The translations under genes were made by a program, and so were the position numbers. From Kitasatospora griseola (GTDB lineage Bacteria; Actinomycetota; Actinomycetes; Streptomycetales; Streptomycetaceae): a stretch of DNA of 62,824 nt. Location of the stretch: contig NZ_BMRI01000024.1 of assembly GCF_014648555.1 (NCBI RefSeq), positions 21,772-84,595 on the forward strand, written 5' to 3'. Shown in pieces: positions 1 through 8,743 of the stretch (position 1 is its first letter; each line of letters begins with the position of its first letter). A model generated the notes under the pieces. That model was not told the origin of the DNA and ran no database searches. It was given only the letters and a program-made list of their open reading frames with translations.

Positions 1-30
1 TTTCCACCGCCGCGGCACCCGCCCGGCGGC

Positions 31-73
31 GAGGGGCCCGCACCGCGTGCATCACGCCCGGTGCGGGCCCCTC
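31..73. terminator. Strong GC hairpin, probable terminator
   Basis: A perfect 15-bp inverted repeat (arms 31-45 and 59-73, 13-nt loop) lies at the left edge. The stem is symmetrical, so it could end transcription from either side. No convincing gene is seen between it and 297. Confidence 0.6.
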
Positions 74-296
74 GGCATGTCAGCGCCCGTCCCTCGACTG
101 TGCCGGGGCCGCCCCGAGGAAGGCCTCTGCATGGACAGCTCCATCCGTCTGCCGAGCAGGAACCGAGTGCGGCCCTGACCGAGTGTGCGCGGAGTACCGT
201 GGGAGTGCAGCCGAGGACATCCCGCACACCGGCATCCGCGCCGACGTCGCCCTGGGTGATGAGTGGTCCCGCAGCGGACCGGACGGGCGGCCGGCC

Positions 297-746
297 ATGA
301 TGTCGATCCCCCTCCCTGTTCCTTCCTCCCCCGGCCCGTGGTCGGTGCCCGGGGACCCTTCGCTCCCGCGTCTGACGATGGAGCCGACCATGTCCCGGGA
401 AGGCCTCTTCGATGGCGCCTGGTGGCCCCGCACCACCCACGTTCTCGCCGAACTCCCGGATCTGGTAACCGCGTTGGGTGCCCATCTGGGACGGATCGTC
501 CGGGTGGGCCTGGACACCCCGGCCTGGGACGGCGTGCCGAGGTCCGTCGTGGTCGACGGCCTCATGGTCAGGATCAGCTGGTTCGACGGCAGTGACGCCA
601 CGATCAGCGTCACCCGGGGTTTCCAGGACCACTTCCTGCTCCTGGTGGTGCCCCCGGACACCCCGCCCGCGACCGCTGCGGCCGCGATGGCCGAGGCCTC
701 TGTGACCGGCAACCACACGCCGGCGGCGGAACTCCTGCCCGGCTGA
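297..746 (+). CDS. DUF5994 family protein
   Basis: About 149 residues. The body has the DUF5994 pattern: a leader with PRLTMEPT, then GLFDGAWWPRTTHVLAELP, a conserved VDGLMVRISWFDG segment and a LLLVVPPDTPP strand near the C terminus. The function of the family is unknown; its members are small soluble actinobacterial proteins. The frame is open from 183, but homology only begins after the tandem ATGs at 297 and 300, so I take 297. It converges on the phosphatase gene at 796, with a short GC hairpin-rich gap between them. Confidence 0.7.
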   Translation: MMSIPLPVPSSPGPWSVPGDPSLPRLTMEPTMSREGLFDGAWWPRTTHVLAELPDLVTALGAHLGRIVRVGLDTPAWDGVPRSVVVDGLMVRISWFDGSDATISVTRGFQDHFLLLVVPPDTPPATAAAAMAEASVTGNHTPAAELLPG

Positions 747-795
747 AGCGGGTCGACGCCGGACGGGCGGTTCCGGCGGGCGGCTCCCGGGCCGC

Positions 796-2010
796 TCAGC
801 GCCACTCGATCAGGAACAGCGTGGCGTCGTCGCTGGTGTGCCCGCCCCGGCGCGCCTTCAGCGCGTGCGAGAGGGCGCGTACGGTGGCCCGCACGCCGGA
901 GCGGGAGCGCTCGATGCGGTCGACCGAGTCGATCAGCTGCTTCTCGCCGAACTGCTCGCCGCTCGCGCCCCGTTCCTCGACCAGGCCGTCGGTGAAGCAC
1001 AGTACGCGGTCCCCGTGCCGGAGTTCCCGCTCGCTGATCACCGGCTGTTCGCCGCCGAACCCGACCGGCAGGGTGGTGGCGCTCTCCAGCCGCTCGACGA
1101 CCGCGTGGTCGCGGATCAGCAGCGGTTTCGGGTGACCGGCGTTGACCCACTGGAGGTGGCCGGTGGCGGTGTCGAGCCGCATCATCTGCGCGGTGACGAA
1201 GTGGTCGGGGCCGAACTGCTCGGCGATGGCCCGGTCCATGAAGGCGTAGATCTCGGCGAGTCCGACGTCCGCGCGGCGGGCGTGCCGGTACGCGCCGACG
1301 GCCACCGTCGCCATGGTGGCGGCGTCCAGGCCGTGGCCCATGGCGTCGAGGGTGGCGACGTGCAGCACGTCGCCGTTGAGCGCGTAGTCGAAGCTGTCGC
1401 CGGCCACCTGGTAGGCCGGCTCCAGGATGCCGGCCACCGCGACCCGGGGCACGGACATCGACAGCGGCGGCAGCAGCGACCACTGGATCTCGGCGGCCAC
1501 GCTCATCGGTTCCATTCGCCGGGCCTGGAAGACCAGGTCGGTGTAGCCGCTCCTGGTGATCAGCAGGTCCGCGACCAGGGCCGACAGCCGTCGTAGCGGC
1601 AAGCGGTCGCCGTCACCGACCGCGTCCAGGGTGAAGGCCAGCACCCCCGCCTCGTCCCCGCCGTCCAGCAGGGGCAGGTACACCCGAATCCCGTCGTCCT
1701 GCGGCACCTCCACCACGGTGCCCCGCAGGAACGCCTCGCCTGCGGCGGAATCCGCGATCGGCAGCGGCGGGCCCTCGGTCAGACCGCCGCCGGGCAGCGG
1801 GACCAGGACCGACTGGCCGTAGTCCTGCAGCAGCAGCGCCGGCTCCCGGCCGCCCAGCTCGGCCACCGCCTCGGCGACCAGCGGGGCGATCAGCGGCGGC
1901 GCGAACTCCCGCGCCCGGTCCAGCAGCACATCCAGCAGGTGCTCCCCGGACCTCGTAGTCCGGCCCGGGCCCGCCGCGGCCCGCCGCCCGCCGTCGCCGC
2001 TCACCGCCAT
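796..2010 (-). CDS. PP2C-family SpoIIE-type serine/threonine phosphatase
   Basis: A 404-residue protein with a C-terminal PPM/SpoIIE phosphatase domain. The metal-binding and core motifs are visible in order: GDSFDY, DAMGHGLDAA, NAGHPKPLL, FTDGLVEERG and the final DDATLFLIEW. The N-terminal ~170 residues look like a sensory GAF-like region without transmembrane segments, so it is probably cytoplasmic. Such phosphatases usually dephosphorylate anti-sigma-factor antagonists. The frame stays open far upstream (to 2565), but that part reads through a different disrupted gene, so the ATG at 2010 is chosen. Confidence 0.85.
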   Translation of the reverse strand: MAVSGDGGRRAAAGPGRTTRSGEHLLDVLLDRAREFAPPLIAPLVAEAVAELGGREPALLLQDYGQSVLVPLPGGGLTEGPPLPIADSAAGEAFLRGTVVEVPQDDGIRVYLPLLDGGDEAGVLAFTLDAVGDGDRLPLRRLSALVADLLITRSGYTDLVFQARRMEPMSVAAEIQWSLLPPLSMSVPRVAVAGILEPAYQVAGDSFDYALNGDVLHVATLDAMGHGLDAATMATVAVGAYRHARRADVGLAEIYAFMDRAIAEQFGPDHFVTAQMMRLDTATGHLQWVNAGHPKPLLIRDHAVVERLESATTLPVGFGGEQPVISERELRHGDRVLCFTDGLVEERGASGEQFGEKQLIDSVDRIERSRSGVRATVRALSHALKARRGGHTSDDATLFLIEWR

Positions 2011-2068
2011 ACCTGCCTCCCGAACCACCCCGGGCCTCGCGCCCGGCCCGACGGACCGGTCCTCTCCA

Positions 2069-2473
2069 TTACGCCCGAGATCGGCCCGGTCCGCCCCCGG
2101 CACGGGACCGCAGCGCCGCCCCGACCGCAACCTCGCCCGGACGGCCTTTCCCACCGCTCTCCGTCGCTGCGTCCCATCCCGTAGTGAGCCGGTCGAGGAC
2201 GACGGCGCCGTAGCCGCCGGGCGCCCCGGGCTCGGTGAGCCGGCGGCGGGGCAGGACGGAACTTCGGTCGCCGACTGTGACGCGGACGGCGCCGGGGAGG
2301 CGTTCGAGTGCGAGGTAGCGCGGCCCGCCACGTGGTCGCAGGCGCTGGACAGCAGTTCGCCGACCGCGAGGAGGGTGTCGTCGGCGAGGTGGGGCGACCG
2401 GGGCGTCGGAGCGGGTGGGGAACGGGAGGCGTCGGCGCAGCTGCTTCGGGTCCGGATCCGCCACTTCCGGCAC
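2069..2473 (-). pseudogene. Disrupted ATP-binding (anti-sigma/RsbW-like) protein
   Basis: The C-terminal part reads like the HATPase_c proteins that partner SpoIIE-type phosphatases: VRVTVGDRSSVLPRR, then GGYGAVVLDRLTTGWDA and a GGKG box. The central helix (DDTLLAVGELLSSACDHVAG) lies in a different - strand frame, that of the long open frame covering 796-2565. An intact protein therefore needs two compensating frame changes, near 2400 and near 2330. It is either a decayed gene or an assembly artefact. It lies just upstream of the phosphatase gene, its natural partner. The given start is a GTG at 2473. Confidence 0.5.
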
Positions 2474-2632
2474 CAGCGTGGGCTCAGCCCGGAGCGGCCG
2501 GCCGAGGCTGTCGACCGGGATCGACAGACAGTTGGCCTGTGGGAACGGGCCGTCACGCCACCCACGGTGGACGATCTGTCAGCCCTTGCCCGAGCACTCC
2601 AGGTCCAAACCTGGAGGCTGTTCTACGGTTAG
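2375..2632 (+). CDS. Small XRE-like helix-turn-helix protein
   Basis: A short ORF whose last ~60 residues form a Cro/C1-type HTH: RIRHFRHQRGLSPERPAEAVDRD, then QTVGLWERAVTPPTVDDLSALARAL and VQTWRLFYG. The GTG at 2375 is the only usual start in frame; it makes the first ~20 residues overlap, on the opposite strand, the disrupted ATP-binding gene. The true start is uncertain and a non-canonical one near 2440 is possible. Small HTH proteins of this kind are common near XRE/SpoIIE-type genes in Streptomyces. Confidence 0.5.
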   Translation: MSSARWGDRGVGAGGEREASAQLLRVRIRHFRHQRGLSPERPAEAVDRDRQTVGLWERAVTPPTVDDLSALARALQVQTWRLFYG

Positions 2633-2814
2633 CCGGTTGAGGGGCCAGCTGCGGTGGGACTGGGCGTCTGGGCCTCGTTGCACCCGCGGTGGTTGCGGAT
2701 GGCATCGGAGTGGCTGCTGATGACGCCGGCGTACTCGCCCCGGCCGTAGCCGCCGCATCTGACGCAGTATCCGAGCATCTCCTGCTGGGGTTGCTCGGTG
2801 GATTGGTCGCTCAT
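2629..2814 (-). CDS. Small Cys-containing hypothetical protein
   Basis: A 61-residue ORF with a CVRC zinc-ribbon-like pair at residues 17-20, a GGYGRGEYAG stretch and a later single Cys. Its ATG overlaps the stop of the upstream small ORF (2811-2999) as ATGA, so the two are probably translated together. Its last four bases overlap the end of the convergent HTH ORF. No family is recognised. Confidence 0.45.
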   Translation of the reverse strand: MSDQSTEQPQQEMLGYCVRCGGYGRGEYAGVISSHSDAIRNHRGCNEAQTPSPTAAGPSTG

Positions 2815-2999
2815 GATGCCTGCCTGGTGGCGGCGTCGAGGTGGTCGACCCAGCAGTCGGAAGCGGCGGGGTCGACGTCGCGGCCGACGCCGGTGAGGCA
2901 TCGGTCGCAGTCGTTGCACTCGATGTACGGATCGCCGTTCGTGGATCCGTTCCGACGCCCAGCTCTGGGCCGAACGTCTCGCCGACTGGTTTCGCTCAT
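2811..2999 (-). CDS. Small Cys-containing hypothetical protein
   Basis: A 62-residue ORF with a basic N terminus and three Cys residues in the second half (ECNDCDRC), then a single Cys in SDCWVDHLD. It starts at the ATG at 2999, facing away from the XRE/DUF5919 gene at 3153, and is coupled by ATGA to the next small ORF. No function is known. The Cys spacing suggests metal binding, which is an inference. Confidence 0.45.
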   Translation of the reverse strand: MSETSRRDVRPRAGRRNGSTNGDPYIECNDCDRCLTGVGRDVDPAASDCWVDHLDAATRQAS

Positions 3000-3152
3000 G
3001 CCCGGCTCCCTGTCGATCGTTCCGTGTCGGGCAGCGCTCCGACACGACGATGGTCGGTCGGTCGAAGGGACGAACACACCACGTTTCAGGGACGTTTGGG
3101 ACATCTCGCTGGTACATCTTGACTCGTCCCTGCAGACCGGAGAGGCGAGCCC

Positions 3153-3920
3153 GTGAACGAGCCACTGCGGCAGGCCATGGCCCGTGCGAATATGACGGAG
3201 TCCCAGATCGCGCGCGCGTGCGGAGTGGACCCGAAGACGGTCGGCCGGTGGATCGGCAACGCCACGCGCGTGCCTCACGCCCGCCACCGTGCTGCGGTGA
3301 GCCGGGCCCTCGACGAGGAGGAGACCGTGCTCTGGCCGGCAGTTCAGCAGCTCGTCAAGAGCGGCCCCGACCGTGAGCTCGTCCAGATGTACCCGTACCG
3401 GTCGGCGGCCCCCACCTCGCTCTGGCGGCAGCCGATCGGCAAGGCGCAACGGGAGTTGACGTTCGCCGGCTACACCAACTACTTCCTGTGGCTGGAGCAG
3501 GCCCGGTTCGGCGAGGTGCTGCGGAGGAAGGTCTCCCAAGGGTGCCGGGTCCGCTTCATCCTCGGTGACCCGGCATCCCCGGTGACCCGGCAGCGCGAGC
3601 TGGAGGAGGACGTGCCGCTCACCCTGTCCACCCGGATCGGGGTGACGCTGTCCGAACTGGCCAAGCTGAAGGACACGGCGGTCGAGGCCCGCTACGAGAC
3701 CGGGCATGTCTCGCTCTCGGTGTTCCGCTTCGACGACGACATGATCGTCACGCCTCTGCTGCCCGGCAGGATCGGCCACGACGCCCCGATGATGCACCTG
3801 CGGCGGACCCAGGACGACGGCGTGTTCGACCGGTTCGCCGGCCACGTCGAGGACCTCTGGGGGCGTGGCCGTGACGTGTGGACGATCCCGACGACGGAGG
3901 ACGCTGATGCCCAGGCGTGA
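3153..3920 (+). CDS. XRE-type HTH protein with DUF5919 domain
   Basis: A 255-residue regulator. Residues 1-45 form a Cro/C1-like HTH (TESQIARACGVDPKTVGRWI). The rest matches DUF5919, a phospholipase D-like fold domain without clear catalytic HKD motifs. The GTG at 3153 is preceded by a GGAGAGG-type ribosome site. The upstream gap has a direct repeat (ACGTTT at 3081 and 3092) and an inverted AGGGACGA/TCGTCCCT pair, a possible autoregulatory operator. The gene overlaps the NUDIX gene by 14 bases; this XRE-DUF5919/NUDIX pairing is frequent in Streptomyces. Confidence 0.75.
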   Translation: MNEPLRQAMARANMTESQIARACGVDPKTVGRWIGNATRVPHARHRAAVSRALDEEETVLWPAVQQLVKSGPDRELVQMYPYRSAAPTSLWRQPIGKAQRELTFAGYTNYFLWLEQARFGEVLRRKVSQGCRVRFILGDPASPVTRQRELEEDVPLTLSTRIGVTLSELAKLKDTAVEARYETGHVSLSVFRFDDDMIVTPLLPGRIGHDAPMMHLRRTQDDGVFDRFAGHVEDLWGRGRDVWTIPTTEDADAQA

Positions 3921-4374
3921 CTACGAGGACGACCCGCACGCGCCGAAGGCCAACAGCCTCGTTCCTGCGGCGAGCGTCGTGGTGGTCGGCGAGGACGGCC
4001 GGGTGCTTCTCCAGCGCCGGACCGACAACGGCATGTGGGCCCTTCCCGGCGGTGTGATGGAGATCGGCGAGTCCCTGGCCGGTTGCGGCATCCGGGAGAC
4101 GCGGGAGGAGACCGGCCTCGACATCGAGATCACCGGGATCGTCGGTACCTACACCAACCCCGGGCACGTCTTCGCCTACGACGACGGCGAGGTCCGCCAG
4201 GAGTTCAGCATCTGCTTGCTCGGCCGCCCGATCGGCGGTGAACTCCACATCTCCGACGAGTCGTTCGAGGTCGCGTGGTTCACGCCCGAACAGACCGACG
4301 AGCTGCCGATGGTGTCCAGCATCCGCAAGCGCCTGTCGGACTGGCGGTCGGGGCAGAGTCCGGTCGTTCGCTGA
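3907..4374 (+). CDS. NUDIX hydrolase
   Basis: A 155-residue protein with a complete NUDIX box at about residues 46-68 (GGVMEIGESLAGCGIRE, then TREETGL), which binds Mg2+ through the REExxGL glutamates. It should hydrolyse a nucleoside-diphosphate-linked substrate, which the sequence does not identify. The ATG at 3907 lies inside the end of the DUF5919 regulator gene, indicating translational coupling and a shared role. Confidence 0.85.
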   Translation: MPRRDYEDDPHAPKANSLVPAASVVVVGEDGRVLLQRRTDNGMWALPGGVMEIGESLAGCGIRETREETGLDIEITGIVGTYTNPGHVFAYDDGEVRQEFSICLLGRPIGGELHISDESFEVAWFTPEQTDELPMVSSIRKRLSDWRSGQSPVVR

Positions 4375-4402
4375 TCATCGTTCGGGCGGGGCGGTATTAC
4401 GA

Positions 4403-4642
4403 GACGGGCACATCAAGTACGCGCCTCCTCCCCGGCCGTTCCCGCCGTCGCTGCACCTGGAGCTGGGCGAGGCGGTCAGGCTTGATCTGGAGCTCGCCGA
4501 GACGGGCGCGGTGACCGGCATCGATGCCGCGGCCCGGTGGGGGCGTGATCGGCGGATGCGTGAACCGATGCTCACGGCCTACGAGTTCCAGTGCGCGTTC
4601 TGCGGTCACGGCGGGATGCTCGATCCCACCTCGGTCGGGCCC
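4403..4642 (+). pseudogene. HNH endonuclease remnant
   Basis: The 571-base gap between the NUDIX and LCP genes holds no intact gene. One frame carries about 80 residues resembling the middle of actinobacterial HNH endonucleases: LAETGAVTGIDAAARW, then REPMLTAYEFQCAFCGHGG and MLDPTSVG. The sequence loses similarity before the HNH histidine region (expected EAAHVRWH-like) and there is no obvious start. I read it as a fragment left by deletion. Confidence 0.4.
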
Positions 4643-4945
4643 CCAGCGCTTCGTCGGCCGCAGCGAGGCCGGCCGACACCAGGTGCTCGCTCTGGTCGGC
4701 CGGTCGGTTCTTGGCCCGCGGACGGGCGATCCTCCCGTCGCGCGGCAGCACCGCGAGTGGCATGCGCGGCAGGTGTTCCGCGGCGTGCCCCGGGCGGCGG
4801 TCGGCGTCGGTGCGGGGTGGGGTGGGTGGCCAACTGGGCGGCTCTGCAGGGCTGATCGCAACCCCGGGTGAAACATCGGGAGGTGGCCGTGCATCTAATA
4901 GGAGGAGACAAGCTCGGAGGGGCCGGGCGACGGGGGTGCGATGTG

Positions 4946-6631
4946 ATGGGCGGACAGGCCGAGACCGTCGAGCCGGTGGCGGACGGGGGCGGGGGGAAGG
5001 TGCCCCGGCAGCGTTCGGGGGACGAGGGGCGGGCCGGGGCCCGGCGGGCGGCGAAGCGCGGGCGCAGGGGGCGGCGGCGTGGGCTGAAGATCGTCGCCTG
5101 GAGCGTGGCCGGGCTGGTGGTGCTGACCGTCGGGACGGGCGGCTACCTGTACATGCGGTACAACGGCAACATCAAGTCCGCGCCGCTGTTCGCCGGTGAG
5201 AGCGGGGACGCCGGGCACGAGGTGCCGGACGAGTTCGGACGGACCCCGATCAACGTGCTGGTGATCGGTTCCGACGGCCGCGACAACCCGGAGGACTGCG
5301 ACATCGGCGGCGCCGAGTGCGGCGCCGGCGCCAACGCCGACGTCCAACTGGTGCTGCACATCTCGGCGGACCGCTCCAACGCCACCGTGATGAGCATCCC
5401 GCGCGACCTGATGACCGACCTGCCGGGCTGTGTCGACAACGAGAACAAGACCAAGTCCTCGGCGCACCGCGGCCAGATCAACTCCAGCCTGGCGTACGGT
5501 CCGGGCTGCACCGTGGCGGCCGTGCACAAGCTCACCGACATACCGATCGACCACTTCGTCAAGGTCGACTTCGTCGGCGTGATCAAGATGTCGGACGCGG
5601 TGGGCGGCGTCCCGGTGTGCGTCAGCGACAACGTCTACGACCCGTACTCGCACCTCAAGCTGTCCCAGGGCAAGCACACCCTGAAGGGCATGGCGGCGCT
5701 GCAGTTCGTCCGCACCCGGCACGGCTTCGGGGACGGCGGCGACCTGGGACGGGCGAGCGCCCAGCACGCCTTCCTCGGGTCGATGATCCGTCAGCTGAAG
5801 AGCGCCGGGACGCTCACCGACCCGACCAAGGTGCTGGCGCTGGCCGACGCCGCCACCAAGGCGCTCACCGTGGACCCCGGCCTGGACGGGATCACCAAGC
5901 TGGTGGGCCTGGCCGACGACCTGAACAAGGTGCCGCCGTCCCGGGTCACCTTCACCACCATGCAGACCGAGGCCGACCCGAAGAACGACAACCGGCTGGT
6001 GGCCGGTCCCGACGCGAGGAAGCTGTTCGCGTCGATCAAGAACGACCAGTCGCTGACCGCCGACCCGTCCGGTGCGGCCACCGCGCCCGCCTCGCCGCCG
6101 CCTTCGGCTCCCGCCAGCAGCGCGCCGGCCGCCCCGCCCGCGGACGCGACGCCGCGCAAGAACATCACCGTGGTGGTGCGGAACGGCAGTGGTGTCGGGG
6201 GCCGGGCCGGCGTGCTGGCCGAGGCGCTGCGCGCGGCCGGGTTCTCCAAGAACACCGGCACGGGCAAGGACACGCCCACCGAGCAGAGCACCGTCCGCTA
6301 CCCGGCCGGCAAGGAGGCCGACGCCCAGCAGGTGGCCGCCGCACTCGGCCTGCCCGCGAGCGCCGTCCAGGCGGGCAGCGGCAGTTCGATCGAGCTGCTG
6401 ATCGGCGCCGACTGGAAGCAGGGCACCAGCTTCCCCGCCGCGCCGGGCGGCCCGGCCGCCCCCGTCGACCCGTCCGCCGCGCTCAAGGGCGCCGACGCCA
6501 TCACCGCCGACGACGAGAGCTCCTGCACCCAGGTCAGCCACGAGAACACCGTCAGCCTCCCCGGCTACGGCGGAATGACCCCGATCAAGGCGTTCGAGCG
6601 CAGCAAGGACATCCCGGTCTCCGCACAGTGA
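4946..6631 (+). CDS. LCP family (LytR-CpsA-Psr) cell-wall glycopolymer ligase with LytR_C domain
   Basis: About 561 residues. A basic cytoplasmic N terminus (KRGRRGRRRG) is followed by one membrane segment (VAWSVAGLVVLTVGTGGYLY). The extracellular LCP domain follows: INVLVIGSDGRD, SIPRDLM, the conserved LAYGPGCT region, and LQFVRTRHGFGDGGDLGRA. After a Pro/Ala linker comes a LytR_C domain (ITVVVRNGSGVGGRAGVLA). LCP enzymes transfer teichoic-acid-like polymers to peptidoglycan. The frame is open from 4868; the GTG at 4943 and ATG at 4946 are the best starts, neither with an ideal ribosome site. Confidence 0.85.
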   Translation: MGGQAETVEPVADGGGGKVPRQRSGDEGRAGARRAAKRGRRGRRRGLKIVAWSVAGLVVLTVGTGGYLYMRYNGNIKSAPLFAGESGDAGHEVPDEFGRTPINVLVIGSDGRDNPEDCDIGGAECGAGANADVQLVLHISADRSNATVMSIPRDLMTDLPGCVDNENKTKSSAHRGQINSSLAYGPGCTVAAVHKLTDIPIDHFVKVDFVGVIKMSDAVGGVPVCVSDNVYDPYSHLKLSQGKHTLKGMAALQFVRTRHGFGDGGDLGRASAQHAFLGSMIRQLKSAGTLTDPTKVLALADAATKALTVDPGLDGITKLVGLADDLNKVPPSRVTFTTMQTEADPKNDNRLVAGPDARKLFASIKNDQSLTADPSGAATAPASPPPSAPASSAPAAPPADATPRKNITVVVRNGSGVGGRAGVLAEALRAAGFSKNTGTGKDTPTEQSTVRYPAGKEADAQQVAAALGLPASAVQAGSGSSIELLIGADWKQGTSFPAAPGGPAAPVDPSAALKGADAITADDESSCTQVSHENTVSLPGYGGMTPIKAFERSKDIPVSAQ

Positions 6632-6696
6632 CGCGCCGTCGGCGCCCCGCCGCCGCCCCCGGCGGAGGAGTCGGCCCGGTGCGTCCTCTCCGGCCC

Positions 6697-6715
6697 GGCC
6701 CGTCCTCTCCGGGCC
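6697..6715 (+). terminator. GC hairpin after the LCP gene
   Basis: A 6-bp inverted repeat (GGCCCG/CGGGCC) with a 7-base loop lies in the gap between the LCP gene and the biosynthetic operon, within a partly duplicated gtcctctcc-containing stretch. It probably separates the two transcripts. The promoter of the operon should lie between here and 6902; I cannot name clear -35/-10 boxes. Confidence 0.35.
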
Positions 6716-6901
6716 GATGTCGCTGGTCGGACGCGGTGTCGCGAGGTTTCCGCGGCACCGCGTCCGGCGTTTCCGGGCCGGCCATCGGGAGGGTTTCGGG
6801 GGAGATAGGGGGCCGATAGCCGGGCCGGTTCGGGGCGATAGGGGGGGCCGGGAGAGTAGTGCTCACAAGAGGCGAACCTCCGCCGAATCGTGAGGACTCG
6901 G

Positions 6902-7882
6902 ATGATGATCGATTACCAGAACCGTACGGCGTCGAGGGGGACGGCGTCCCCCCTGGCGGCTGAACTGTCCAGTGTGGTCAAGCGGTTCACCAATGCCAAG
7001 GGCGAGGTGTTCACCGCCGTCAACGGGCTGGATCTGCGGATTCGGCGGGGCGAGGTGGTGGCGTTCCTCGGGCCGAACGGCGCGGGCAAGACCACCTCGA
7101 TCGACATGCTGCTGGGGCTGACCCGGCCGGACGAGGGCGAGGTGCGGCTGTTCGGGGTGAGCCCCGAGCAGGCGGTGCGGGCCGGGCGGGTGGCGGCGGT
7201 GCTGCAGTCCGGCGGTCTGCTGCCGGATCTGACGGTCGAGGCGACCGTGCACATGCTGGCCTCGCTGCACCCGGGCGCGGACCCGGAGCGGTGCATGGCG
7301 CGGGCGAACATCACCGAGCTGCGGGCCCGCCGGGTGGCGGCCTGCTCAGGCGGCGAGCAGCAGCGGCTGCGGTTCGCGCTGGCGCTGCTGTCCCGGCCGG
7401 ACTTCCTGGTGCTGGACGAGCCGACGGCCGGCATGGACGTGGTGGCGCGGCGGGACTTCTGGGCGGCCGTCCGGGAGGACGCGGCGCGCGGCATGACGGT
7501 CATGTTCGCCACCCACTACATGGAGGAGGCGGACCAGTTCGCCGACCGGGTGGTCATGATCAACAAGGGCGCGGTGGTGGCCGACGGCTCGGCCTCCTCG
7601 ATCCGCGCCGCGACCAGCGGTCGCACCGTCTCGGCGGTGCTCAGCCCGTACGAGGCCGGCCTGGTCTCCCGGACGCCGGGCGTGCGCTCCAGCGCCGTCC
7701 GGGGCGAGCGCACCTACTTCACCTGCACCGACTCGGACGCGCTGCTGCGGGTGCTGGTCGGCGAGACGCAGGCGCGGGACATCGAGGTGGCGCCGCGCAG
7801 CCTGGAGGAGGCCTTCATGGCCATCACCGAGAACGCCGGCCGCGTCGAGAACGCCGCCAACGCCCAGAAGGAGAACGTCTGA
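6902..7882 (+). CDS. ABC transporter ATP-binding protein (drug-efflux type)
   Basis: A 326-residue nucleotide-binding subunit. Walker A is GPNGAGKT (residues 57-64), the signature CSGGEQQRL lies near residue 143, Walker B is LVLDEP, and the switch region is ATHY. It resembles the CcmA/DrrA-type ATPases that pair with ABC-2 permeases. The start is the ATG at 6902, after a GTGAGGA stretch; a GTG at 6890 is possible. The stop overlaps the permease start by one base (TGATG). It is the first gene of the biosynthetic operon, so export of or resistance to the product is likely. Confidence 0.9.
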   Translation: MMIDYQNRTASRGTASPLAAELSSVVKRFTNAKGEVFTAVNGLDLRIRRGEVVAFLGPNGAGKTTSIDMLLGLTRPDEGEVRLFGVSPEQAVRAGRVAAVLQSGGLLPDLTVEATVHMLASLHPGADPERCMARANITELRARRVAACSGGEQQRLRFALALLSRPDFLVLDEPTAGMDVVARRDFWAAVREDAARGMTVMFATHYMEEADQFADRVVMINKGAVVADGSASSIRAATSGRTVSAVLSPYEAGLVSRTPGVRSSAVRGERTYFTCTDSDALLRVLVGETQARDIEVAPRSLEEAFMAITENAGRVENAANAQKENV

Positions 7883-8676
7883 TGGCCGCCGTCACGGCGC
7901 CCGCCGCCGCCCGCACCTCGGTCTTCAACGGGGTGAACCCGACCTTCGTCCGCTACGAGCTGCGCCGCCGGTTCAACCGGCAGACCACGATCTTCACGGT
8001 GCTGCTTCCCGCGGTGCTGTACCTGGCCCTGTTCCGCACCGCCCCGTCCGGCGGGGCCGACCTGCCGCACGGCAACTTCGCCGCCTGGATGATGATCGGT
8101 CAGGCGGTGTACGGCGCGGCCACCGCGGCCGTCAGTTCGGCCGCCACCATCTCGGTGGAGAAATCCGTCGGCTGGATGCGGACGATCGCCATGAGTCCGC
8201 TCACCCCGCCCGGCTACCTGCTGGTCAAGGTGCTCTGCTCGGTGCTGATGGCCGGTGTCCCGGTCGCCATCGTGGGAGCGCTGGGTGCGCTGACGGGCGC
8301 TCACGCCGACGCCAACGTCTGGGTGACGTCGCTGCTGGTGGCCTGGGTCGGGGCCGCGGTGTTCGCCGCGCTCGGCATCGGCATGGGCCTGGCGCTGAAG
8401 CCCGACGTGGTGATGCACATGCCGGGCCTGACCATGACCGCCCTCGCCTTCCTGGGCAACCTGTTCATCCCGCTCAGCGGCGTGATGCTGGAGATCTCCC
8501 GCTACACCCCGATGTACGGGGTGGCGACGCTGGCCCGGTACCCGCTGAACGACGGCTTCTCGTTCCACGGGGAGCACTCCAGCGTGGCCGGCGCGGTGTT
8601 CAACCTGCTGGCCTGGTTCGCCGGCTTCTCGTTCCTGGCGATCCGCCGCTTCCGCAAGTCCACCGGCCGCCCGTAG
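7882..8676 (+). CDS. ABC-2 type transporter permease
   Basis: A 264-residue integral membrane protein with about six hydrophobic segments, such as IFTVLLPAVLYLALF, VLMAGVPVAIVGALGAL and LLVAWVGAAVFAALGIGMGLAL. A conserved MRTIAMSPLTPPGYLLVK stretch follows the second helix. It is the membrane partner of the ATPase before it, to which it is coupled. Together they form a DrrAB-like exporter. Confidence 0.88.
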   Translation: MAAVTAPAAARTSVFNGVNPTFVRYELRRRFNRQTTIFTVLLPAVLYLALFRTAPSGGADLPHGNFAAWMMIGQAVYGAATAAVSSAATISVEKSVGWMRTIAMSPLTPPGYLLVKVLCSVLMAGVPVAIVGALGALTGAHADANVWVTSLLVAWVGAAVFAALGIGMGLALKPDVVMHMPGLTMTALAFLGNLFIPLSGVMLEISRYTPMYGVATLARYPLNDGFSFHGEHSSVAGAVFNLLAWFAGFSFLAIRRFRKSTGRP

Positions 8677-8743
8677 CGGTCACCCACCGAAGCCCGCGCT
8701 CCCGCGCCGGGCGCAGGCCCCACTCGAAAGGAGGTTCGAACAA

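Noticed and set aside
2011..2565. N-terminal extension of the SpoIIE phosphatase frame
   Set aside because: The open frame continues upstream but reads through a different, disrupted gene; the ATG at 2010 gives a normal phosphatase length.
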